DNA from: Asterochloris sp. CNOR1
Lineage: Eukaryota > Chlorophyta > Trebouxiophyceae > Trebouxiales > Trebouxiaceae
Length of the DNA: 64,000 bases
Assembly: GCA_963969365.1 (NCBI GenBank)
Contig: OZ017751.1
Coordinates: 1-64,000, forward strand
Direction of reading: 5' to 3'
Shown here: positions 11,534 to 21,319 of the stretch, in pieces
Layout of the letters: each line of letters begins with the position of its first letter
Position numbering within the stretch: position 1 is the first letter of the stretch
The notes under the pieces: generated by a model
Database searches by the model: none
Seen by the model: only the letters and a program-made list of their open reading frames with translations
Told to the model about the DNA's origin: nothing
Program-made: the position numbers and the translations under genes

Positions 11534-14500
11534 TCAGGACTGGGAGGCCATCACAACAAACGCTTCTGTCATTCCCTGCAGTGCAGAGCTGCTGTGAAGC
11601 ACTGTGCAGCCCTTTTTTCCCCCATGAGTTGAACAAAGCTTTGAAGCACTTACCAGGCTTAGGCACCTGACACCCTTGCATTTGGGGTTGATTTCAGGGA
11701 GCTGAGCAGAGCGTTGTTTGTAGCCAATCACAACTTCGCGCTTCTGTCTGGCTCGTCTGGTGATGTCGTACATGTTCAGTGTCTCATTTTCTCTCAGATA
11801 CCTGGCTGCAGAGTGTACATATAGCTCATTGCCCTGTTCTGCAAAGAGCTCTGCCAGAATAGTGTTGACTGCAGGGTCCTCTGAGACCATGGCGAGTGCC
11901 ATAGACACCATTTCGTTGCTGAGAACATACTCTGAGACCTGCAAGTCCTGCAGGAGAAAGCAGGGGTCAACATTGCTGCATACGCTCATCTGTTGCTGTG
12001 TGTGACTTGTCTCTGATGCACTTGTTTAGCTTTGGCTTTGAGGTGGCACAGCAGGCACGTTGCAGCTCCAGACGGCTGCATGGCATAAGCTCTCAAGTTC
12101 CCGGCAACACCAGGGGACGTGTTTCAAAGCAGCGTGCTGCCCTCTACACCTGGTCTTGCCTGTATGAGGTGCCGCGTCCTGGAGTCTAAAATCTCACTGA
12201 TGATGACAGTCTGCTTCACTGCGACCTGCAAGTTGTCACTCCAGATGGTGCTGGGGTGGTTGCGGGTGAGCGCTCGAGTCTGCTTCTTGGCTGCACAGGA
12301 CGGCAGCAGCAAGCTCAGCAGGCGGCACTTTGAGTGTCATTAACCACAGGTGCTGATGACCTGCTGTGGCATCCACTGGCCCTACTCCACTGGGAGTCGG
12401 CTTCCGGCACAGCTCACAAGACTAAGATTCCAGAACGCCAGCATGTCTGGCAAGACAAAGCGACGGGCCCAGCAGGTCTACCCCATGGCATCCTCACTTG
12501 GACTGAGCATGCTTCCATGCGGGTGACTGCGACCAACCACTAGAATCAGGAGGCCCTGCCCTACCCGGGGTCAAATTTGAGTGAGACAGGGGCCTTACTC
12601 TAGTCTGTTGCCAAGCCTGACTTCTAGTGCCGAGCCGCCCTGGCCACCCACCTCAGAGGCCTCCAAGAGCCACAGGTATGGCCACCAGGGCGGCCAGCAC
12701 ACCCCCCCAATGAACCAGTACAAACTGCAACGCCAAGGCCACCTATATGGGCACCCAGCAGATCCTTGCTGCATGCACTCACCCTTTGCCATGTTTTGCG
12801 TCTGGATGTCGCGCAGCAGAAGCAAGGAGGCCAGGCTGCGACTGTCGCTGTCTGCCGTGTTGCTGCTCTGAGAGGCGAGGGAGGCAAGCTGCCCGCTCAG
12901 GCCCATGCGGGCAGCCTCGTCTGCGAGGATCAAGATGGAGGTGAAGCTCTCTGGCTTGAGCTCTTCCAGGCGCTTGCGGTGCACCAAGTCGCCCTCCATC
13001 TGCAGCACAGGGGCCAAGGTGAAGTGCTGCAGGCTCAGGTGGGCAGCCTCGTCGGCCAGGACCAGGCATGTGATGCTGCCCACCTGCGGCTCCTTGTAGA
13101 TGAGCTGCAGGTTGCGCAGCTGCGCCGGGTCCAGGCCTTCCCGCGCCAGCAGCCTGTCGCGGGCATCGATGGGCACCTGCACAGCCAGACCGGCGCTCCT
13201 CAGCACGATGTGCACAGCCTGTGCGCCAGTTTCAAAGATGCTCTCTGAGCCAGTCTAGCCAGGATGCTCAGCAGTGCTGGCAAGTGGGCATGCCCTCAGC
13301 ACGTCGGGCGCCGCCAGCACGCTGGTGTCAAATTCTGGATTGGTTGCTAGGGAGGCCCAGCACCGCTGGCGAGCAGGCATGCCGCTGGCGTGCAGCCACA
13401 GCTGGGGCCTGCAGATTTGCAGCATAAGGAACTGAGCTTGTCCAGCAAATCCCCTAGGGTGACGCCATCAGGTGGCGGTGGACAGTGTCCAGAGAGGCTG
13501 AGCTGCATGCAATAAGCTTGAGCCACTAAGACCTGGTTGCATTCATGCAGCGAGTTGACTTGCCTACGGACAGCTCAGGGCAGGGGAACTGCTGCACCTA
13601 CAGTGCTGACCACAGCTGCAAACTCAGTCCAGCAAGAATCAGCAAGAGGCAATGCCAGCTGACCTCCCCTGGCCGTTGGAGTGGACAGCCACACCCCAGC
13701 CTGCTCCACAACACAGGCAAAGCAGTAATGCTGCTCACACGCAGCAGCGCCAGCCAGTGTAGCAGGCAATTTCAGTTGGCTCAAGCACCTGGCCCCTCCA
13801 CCATGGTGGTACAGTCACAACTCTGAGCAGCGCAGAACAACAGCGGTACAGCTGCAGCAGATGAATTGGTACCGGGCGGCATTCCTAGCATGCAACCTCT
13901 GCATCAGCTAGGCGGGGGGCTGCGACAAAACGCTGGCCTGCTGCTGGCCTGACGGGCAGCCGGCATGCGTGCCTTCCAGCCCTCTAAGACAGTGCAGAGG
14001 GGTGCTGCCCAAGAGGATCATCTGTTTGAGGAGGTGCAGCCCAGCTCCATGCAGTGCTGCATCAAAGCTTCAAGCCTCTGCCCATGGTGTGAACCTCATG
14101 ACAGCCAAAAAGCGCAGTGCACTACAGCATGCAGGCATTGCATGTGGTGCAGATCAAGCAGCACTGGGCTATTGGTATACACATCAGGCAGCATTTGCAG
14201 CCACCGTCGAGCTTCAGCCCCTCACACCTCGTTGTACAGCCACAACTCGCTGCCAGGGGCCACGAAGTCGTCCAGCACCTGGATGAGGTCGGCAATGTCG
14301 CGGCGCCACCCGATGAACAGTACACGCTCTGCCTGCTGTGCCAAGTCCAGCTCAGGGCAGGTTCCCTCCTCTGCAGGCAGGCCCCAGGAGGGTTTCAGTT
14401 GGCAGACCAGAAAGAAGGGAGCAGTCACCACTCCTGACAAAGTGGGCAGCAATATGTAGGAAGCAATGCAGGTGAGTCCAGCTGGGCAGGTGGTCAGCCT

Positions 14501-17500
14501 GTGCTGCAAGCAGCAGCACTGCTCATGGCTGCTGTCTGTGATGGGATGCCTCTGCAAACAGCAGCTCGGCCTGGGAAGCACTTAAGAGAGTCCAGGGGGC
14601 AGCTTGTGCCGCAGGTAGTGGTGGCCATCAGCAGTGTGCGCAGTGGGGCGTCTCTGCAAACAGCAGCTCAGCGTGTGCAGTAGTGTAGACGGTCCAGAGG
14701 GCAGTTCACGCTGCAGGCAGTGATGGCTGGCATGGTGTCTGAGATGTGCCCTGAGTGAGACAAAGCAGCAGACACCTGCCTGCCATCCATGAGCAGTATG
14801 CTCTTCCCAGCCTCAGTGTGCCACAGGGCTCGCACCTGTGGGTGGCGGCTCCTGGGCGGGCTCGTATGTGTCATCGTCCTCAGCCAGCACGATGACATCA
14901 TCCCCTGCACAGCACCAGCAGCTGTGGCAGTGGGCGCCTGCTGCCACATAGTTTGCTGTCAGTGGGGATGCTGCAGCTGGCGCTGGGGCTGGTGCAGCTG
15001 AGGCTGCTGAGGCTGCTGAGGCTGCTGCGTCCATAGTAGAGGCTACTGGTCAATGGCTCAGAGGACCCCTCATTGGGGGAGGCTTTGCATTCTGTAAGCC
15101 CAGACTGTCTGCGCCAGACCTAGAAGGCAAGCTGTGGCTTCGATCCAAATAGGGCACCCTCCTCGGGCTTTACGACATTCTCCAAGGCCAGACTTCCTGT
15201 GAGGGCATGATGTGGCTTGGATTGATGTGCCCAGAGGAACCTTCGCTGCAGTGTATGGGATGCACTGAAGCCAGAGGTGGCAGCCCTGTCCACCAACCTG
15301 CCATCAGCACGTAGTCGTCCACAGGATTCAGCATCACAACTCCGGTTTTGTGAGACTTGACGCCCAGAGGGGTGGCCAAGGGGAACATGATGCAGACGTC
15401 ACTCCACCGCCGCCTGCACAGGAGTGCAGTGAGCTGTCTCAGAAACTAGCCAGGCAACTCTGGTCTCGTGAGACTCAATGCCGAGGAGGTTGGCTGGCGG
15501 GAGCATGATGCAGATGTCCCTCCACAGGCGCCTGCACAGTGGCGCATTCTGCTGCCCTCAGCCACTGGGGAGCTGCTTGGCGAACTCCCTATCTTCCCTG
15601 TGTGCGTGACACAGCCACGCAACGCAAGGCAGAGACAGCTTCCATGGTATTCCTTGAGGCGTGCAGACTCCTGTGCATTCTGCTAGATTTTGTGGCAACG
15701 AGGTGCTGAGCAACAAGCAAGGACACAGTGTGATGCAACTCACCCAGTGAGCTCTGGCCAGGTCTTGAGGTAGAACTCGTCACCTGCAACATGTCACAGG
15801 GGCTGTCAGGTAGAGTCTGGGACTTCAACACTTTGCAGCTGCGAATACAACAACACTGATCGGCTGGCTTGGCCTAAAGGGAGACTGCACTCCCTTGGCT
15901 GACAGGATGATGCTGCCAGATCATTGCAAAACACAGCCCGCCTGCATGCAACAGCTACAATGAAAATTGGCAGCTGGACTGCCAGTGCTTCCATAGCCAG
16001 CAGCAATGCTGCTGTCTGTTTGGCCCCTCTCACCGTACTTGGAGAACAATTCCTGCAGGATGGTCTCTGCAGGCCCCAAAACACGCAGCCCTCATGACCA
16101 TCACCAAGACCAATGATGCTCCCTGCATGATGGCTGCCGCCAGCTGGTGCGCCTAAATGCAGCAGATGCACTGCTGTATAGCCAAAGCCCCTGTGCAACT
16201 GAAACAGATCCGCGTGCCGTCCCTGCTCCACCCATTGTCACATGACCCTTTCAGTCCCCTTCTCCAGAGGAACACCTTGGCCTACCTTCAAAGCCAATGA
16301 TGCTCTCCCACACAATGGCCAGCCCCGGCTGGCGAGCGCACAGCAGCATGAGGCGCCCAATCATGTCGTGGGAGACCACCGTCTCCACGCGGTCCAGGCC
16401 CACCATGCGCACCAGCTGCTCATTGTCTAGGTCGCATACCTCTGCCACAATGTGCCCCTGCAGGGAGACAAGGGCCAATATAGGTCATGCACGCTGGGCA
16501 CCCCAAGGCAGACCAGCTGCTTGTAGTGTAGATCACACAGTGCAAAGGCTCCAACAGCATGCACCCCCCCCACCTGCAGGCCCCCACGGTTCTCGCGCTT
16601 GAGGCGGTCGTGCATGGCCATCACACTGAGCACTACACGGAGGACACGGGCGTCGCTCTGGTCTGCCGAGTCTGCAGTCGCCAGAACAATGATGGACCGT
16701 GCCGCCTGAGCTGAGACGTGCTCCAGGTCCACTGCCAGCAGGGGGTTGCCTGTCCTGCAGGGGCCAAGAGCAGCCTTTACCGACTGCTGCCGTGGCCAAG
16801 AGTCTCGTCGCCAACACAGTGATGAAGCGGGCAGCCTGGGCTGAGACATGCTTCAAATTGTCTGCCAGCAGGGGCCTGCCTGTTCTGCAAGAGCAGCCTT
16901 GTCAGACTGCTGCAGGAGCAGCTTTAGAAATGCTGCCCAAGGCCAAAGCTGGAGTCAATACCCAGCAGGGGCTGGCCCACCCTGTGGGGTGGCACAGAGG
17001 ATGGGCTGGGTGGTATAAGACCTGCGGTGTCCGCATGAACCTTCAGGGATCACCAATCCACCAGGCAGTTGAGGTGTACAGCAAGCTCCCTGCGTATCTC
17101 ACTGGTCCCACACCTGCCCGCTGCAGGATTGTGCCTTTTAACCACAGTTTAGTGTTGTCTCTGCAATGAGGCCCTGCCTGGTCAGCACCCTCACAATGCA
17201 AGCCACCCCTGCCTTGCAAGTAAGCCTCTGTCACTGGAACGCACGTTAGCACAAGCAGGCCCTGCCTTATAAGCAGATGTTGTGGCTGCTTCGCAGCGGG
17301 CTACATGCAGCACTTCACAGCAAGTGCTGCCAAAGCTACAGTTGAGCCAAGGGCTCCCAGGCAGCCTGCAGAGACACCCCCTGGAATTAGCAAATCACCT
17401 GCAGATGATGCAGCTGCTCTGCAGCGGGGACCAGTGCAGCTTCTGGTGCAAATGCTCTTTGCAGAAAGACAGCTGCCCAAGTCTGACCGTCACATCGTCA

Positions 17501-20500
17501 CAGCGGGACACCCAACATTCATGTGAGCAGCCACAGCTGATTGACCACCCACTGACCGGCAGATGACGCGGCTGCCACGCAGCTGGATCTGGTGCTTGGA
17601 GATATCCTCCTCCATGTCTTCCTTCTCCCGTTCCGCCATCACCACGATGGGACGGCCCCCCGCACTAGAATTGGCATTGCACAGCTGGTCAATGATCGGC
17701 AGCAGCTTGTCTGACCACCCCAGGATGAGGGTGTGTTGCACCTGCAGGTGGTGCCAAATGGCGCGGTCAGTCACAAGGTACAGGCGGCGGAAGTAGGGGC
17801 AACGGGCGGCAGCTTGCATGACCAGCCCAGAATGACGGCGTGCTGCACCTGCAGCGGGTCAGGCGGCAGCATTGCCACAGTCAGCTGGCAGCCTGTGGTA
17901 CCTTGGGCTGCAGAAGAGCAGATGACAGGCAGCAGCATGTTCAAACCACCCCAGGAGGAGGAGGCTGTTATGCACCTGCAGGGCAGCAGTGGAGCGCTGT
18001 GGTCAGCTGGCAGCTTCTGGGCCCAGCTTGCAGGAGCAGGGTCGACAGGCAGCAGCCTGCCTGGAGCGTCAGCAAAGCTCCAGTCAGCTGGCAGACTGTG
18101 ACGGCCAGGCTGCAGCAGCAGGCTTGTTAAACAGCAACTTGCATGACTAATCCAAAGTATGAGTGCTGCATTGCAGCACAGCAGCACGCCTGTAGTCAGC
18201 TGGGCACTGGTACGTGTCACACAGCAGGCCAGAGGTGTCGTTGGCCATTTTACCCACATATTTGTCACCCCCATTCACCCAGGACTTGCAGTGCTGCAAG
18301 CGCCTGAACACAGTACTCAACTCCGACGCAACCCATGCAGGCAAAGCCCTGCTGTTCACCAGACTCCCACTCGTGCAGATGCAAATAAAGTGTGCAAGCG
18401 TTGTCTGAGCAGCTGGGCAAGGACAGGGCCTCTCTGTCGCCTTTCACCGTGCACTACTGCAGCCGGCAAGCTGCACATGCGGCGCACCTCCAGCACATCG
18501 CTGCGGCCCTTCTTCAGATCCTCAATCTTGTCACTGATGGCATCTGCAGGGCACCAGGAAGGGCTGGCAGGAGGCTGCTGGCAGGGGAGGGACGAGGCAA
18601 ACCTCAAACCTGCCATACATTGCCTTCACACGCCTCGTGTTAGGCCTGAGTGCAGACGACTCAGAGATGGTCAGCATAAGGGGCAAACAGCCACTTCAGC
18701 AAAACGCTAAACTCAATGCCCACTGCGGCTGAGTTCATGGCGTCTCTAAGCTCAAAGCCGAGCAGGTTCAGGTTTACAGGAGCGTACCTGATACAATGCC
18801 CAGCATCAAGGCAGTGATCAGCATCCCGCCGACTGAGATGGCGACGGCCACCAGCCTCACAATGTACTGCCCAACCCTGCAACAGAGCAGCATCAGGGCT
18901 ATGCAGCCAGGCATTGCCTTCCTGCCTCAGTGCACCTCAGCTCAGATAGGCAGTTAAAGCGTGCTGGGGAAGGCAATGCTGTGGTACCAGATGTGAGGGC
19001 AGCGCCACAGCGCTCAGGGATGCCTGCAAGTGTTCTGCTCCAGCCACACCGCTGCCATGCAGCGGGGCAGGCCACAGCGGCCACACCTCCCTGGATGATG
19101 CTATCCTCCCCTAGTCAAGCTGCACATGCAGCAGCGGTGATTCTGAATGCAGGCTGTCTGGTCAGCAGCATCTGCTGCACCCTGCAGCCCACACAGCACA
19201 GCAGAAGCCATTGCAGCGCGCCTTGCCCCTGCTGTCGCCATAGCCCACAGTGAAGGCAGCATGTCACCTGTGGCGCACCCACGCAGCTGCTCAGCCTGCT
19301 GATGCAATTAACAGGCAGCAGTGCAACCCCTTCGGCGCACCCACGGCCCTGCTCAGCCTCCTCTGTGAAGGTCCAGTCGATGCCCACTCCTGCCACTGCC
19401 TGCCAGAAGGCGTCGTACAGGCTGGCCCCCGACACTGCATAGATGCCCAGGCCGCCGCAGTAGATGAGGCCCATTGTCAAATAAAGCAGCGCCAGCGTTT
19501 TGCTCCACTGCAGGCAGGGTTGAGGGTGCGTCGCAGATTGATACTTTAGGATTTGTGCACTGCAGGCCGGGTCGAACTTGGCTGACTCAGAATATGATGC
19601 TTTACATGCCAAGCAACAACATCTGCAACTACAGCAAACATTTCCTATAAAAAAATCCCCCACACAACTTAAGCCAACCATGAGCATGCTGCCCCAGCAC
19701 GCAGCCATGCTCAGTAAACATATTGGTCCTCCTGCCGCAACAATGCCTGCACATTGGGTATAGGACCTTGGCTGGCAGTGCGCATGCAGGCCCTTGGAGG
19801 GTCTTGCTAACTGCACAGTTTCAAATGGTTACAGTTGGTGTGCAGTGCCCGATTGATGAGCAGTTGCCAAGTACGCTCATGCTGATCAACAATGCACAGC
19901 ATACAAGCTCACCCCAAGCCTTGTACTGTCTTACACAAGTGCCGGTGTGCAGAGCTCATGCTGAGCAGCCCTGCAGGTGCGCCGGACTGGTGGCGCAAAG
20001 GTTTCCTCCTGAACATACATGGTATGCACTGCCAGCCCACCGGATTGGTGGAGAACCAAGAGTCAATGTTGTAGGCCACCAGCTTGGAGATGGCGATGGA
20101 CTCGGTGGCCTCATTGCTGTCGGCGCGCAGGTGCGCACGGATGCGCTGCTGCAGGGGTGCCGGCAGGCTGTCGATGCGCTGGCTGGAGACATAGGCTGCC
20201 ACCAGCACGCCTGCAGCAGGCAGGGCAGAGCTTCTCTGGGTTGAGCGTGTAAGCACAGACATGAGCAGTCCACGGCCTACCGCCTGCAGCGTGGTCTAAC
20301 GTTGTGTGTGTATGACATGTGAGCAGGCAGGGCACGCCTGCAGCGGGGCAGGGCTGCTTGGAGGTGCCTAGCGATGCTTGAGCAATGACAGGAGTCCATA
20401 AGGCTGGACACAAAGACTGCGGTCAGGTGACACATTCGAGCTTAGGTGCCACTTTTGAGTAGGCCTGCAGCTCAGTGCTCATGCAAGCCCTCAACTTGGC

Positions 20501-21169
20501 TGCTGCCTGCACACCAGCACAGCATCTGTACCCAGTATCTTGATGCAAAAGCAAGAACAACTTGCAAACAGCACCTTCCCAGGATGTTGCAACACCATGC
20601 TGAGCTCACCCAGCATGAGCAGGGCCGCCAGCGTCCGTGCCACGATGCTGACGGTCTGGGCCAGGAACCCCAGGGGCTCCACTGACTTCTCAGAGTTTAG
20701 CGCTGCAGGCACCTGTGGGGGCAGTGCACGCGCCAGCACACCCGCCCCTCTGCGCGGCAAGGCTGTCGCATTTGCTGGCTCCCAGGCGCACTCTCCAGCT
20801 CGGCTGGTCTTGATGGCCATGACCTGGTTCCTCAGGCTGACATTCTCCTGGCCCAGCCTGCAAACGCTGTCTTGCATCAGTTGCAAGAATCAAATGCTGC
20901 TGGCTGCCTTCGCAGGTGCAGCCTCTTTGCTGAATTGTGCCTGACGAGAGCCATTCCAAGAGCGCCATGTCATGGATGTGATGCATCTTGATAAGGTGAG
21001 TCCCTGCTTTCTTGTCGCAGACAGCACATGTGTGTGCCCACCTGGCTCCGTACTGGGCAGCTGCACCCATCAGCACAAGCAGTCCAGCAAACCCAGCTGC
21101 TGCCAGCAAAAGATGCCTCCCTGCGACATCACGCATTGCAAAACAGTGTTCTGCTTGACAATTCCACAT
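11534..21169 (-). CDS. CASTOR/POLLUX: CASTOR/POLLUX-type ion channel
   Basis: A minus-strand, many-exon gene matching the plant CASTOR/POLLUX (DMI1) channels along its length. Order: first membrane helix (RHLLLAAAGFAGLLVLMGAA, about 21130-21070); a short coiled segment and second hydrophobic segment (about 20870-20600); a soluble exon ending YNIDSWFSTNP (about 20050-20230); the exon with TLALLYLTMGLIYCGGLGIY and the pore helix SLYDAFWQAV (about 19370-19505); the last helix VAISVGGMLITALMLGIVS (about 18790-18875); DAISDKIEDLKKGRSDV (about 18540-18475); and the RCK-like region HTLILGWSDKLLPI (17557-17741), SIIVLATADSADQSDARVLR (16574-16754), DLDNEQLVRMVGLDRVETVV (about 16265-16455), DEFYLKTWPELTG, VVMLNPVDDYVLMA (15298-15413), VIVLAEDDDTYEPAQEPPP, ERVLFIGWRRDIADLIQVL, LILADEAARMGLS, IISEILDSRTRHL (12160-12225) and SEYVLSNEMVSMALAMV (11654-11947). 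The last exon (11534-11575) encodes FVVMASQS and stop. Two in-frame ATGs (21169, 21136) could start it. In plants these channels sit in the nuclear envelope and support nuclear Ca2+ spiking; location and ion here are inferred. The junction just after the pore exon does not resolve in phase. Confidence 0.93.
14530..14745. repeat. Diverged ~110-bp tandem duplication in a channel-gene intron
   Basis: Two adjacent diverged copies share GCCTCTGCAAACAGCAGCTC (or GCGTCTCTGCAAACAGCAGC), then AGAG(G)TCCAG(G/A)GGGCAG and a GGCAGTGATGGCTGG-like block. They lie between the channel exons at about 14230-14400 and 14820-14900, on the intron side. I see no coding match to a channel exon. Confidence 0.55.
15468..15531 (-). 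pseudogene. Truncated duplicate of a channel exon (copy of 15298-15413)
   Basis: On the minus strand this reads RLWRDICIMLPPANLLGIES, immediately after a TGTGCAG acceptor. It is clearly related to the neighbouring real exon (RRWSDVCIMFPLATPLGVKS). The copy ends at that point and lacks the second half (TGVVMLNPVDDYVLMA), which the family needs. It lies upstream in transcript order of the complete exon, separated by about 55 bp. It reads as a tandem exon duplication of which this copy has lost its 3' half and donor, or as an alternative short exon. Confidence 0.7.
16781..16884 (-). other. Intact-looking duplicate of a channel exon (possible alternative exon)
   Basis: Between a CTTGCAG acceptor and a GTAAAG donor, the minus strand reads TGRPLLADNLKHVSAQAARF followed by ITVLATRLLATAAV. 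The constitutive exon just downstream in transcript order (16574-16754) reads TGNPLLAVDLEHVSAQAARS then IIVLATADSADQSDA. The copy keeps acceptor, frame and donor, but its 3' half is shorter and lacks the ADQSDARVLRVVL segment conserved in the family. It could be a decayed duplicate or an alternatively used exon. Splicing evidence is needed. Confidence 0.7.
17811..17982 (-). pseudogene. Two decayed duplicates of the first RCK exon (HTLILGWSDK)
   Basis: The real exon start (up to 17741, minus strand) reads VQHTLILGWSDKLLP straight after a CTGCAG acceptor. Upstream in transcript order, two further copies follow the same acceptor. One (about 17811-17848) reads VQHAVILGWSCKLPP. The other (about 17931-17975) is frame-damaged, with SSSWGGLNMLLPV in a shifted frame. 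Both stop resembling the exon soon after this point. They are fossil tandem copies of the 5' end of the exon with its splice acceptor. Confidence 0.75.
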
Positions 21170-21319
21170 TCAGATCCTGCTGAATACTTCCCTTCTTGGT
21201 GTAGGAAAACCTGACCTGATTATAGCTGGCCTGGCCACTGCTTGAGCAGAAGTGTATCACAGTGCATCAGGCCTGTTACAACAACCCACGGATCCCACAA
21301 GTTGTGTTTGGCCCCAGGA
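21170..21319. promoter_or_regulatory. Very short divergent promoter, channel gene / 21.3-kb gene
   Basis: Only 150 bp separate the upstream ATG of the channel gene (21169, minus) from the ATG at 21320 (plus). No TATA box or other known element is evident. If both genes are transcribed, they share one core regulatory region or have overlapping 5' UTRs. Confidence 0.4.

Noticed and set aside
15130-15150. GGCTTCGATCCAAAT as a tRNA T-arm
   Set aside because: No matching acceptor, D-arm or anticodon arm can be folded around it. No other tRNA or rRNA candidate was seen.
19115-19816. A 233-codon open frame on the minus strand as a gene of its own
   Set aside because: It contains the channel's pore exon in the middle; the flanks are intron sequence that happens to stay open. 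The ends are Cys/Leu-rich and match nothing.
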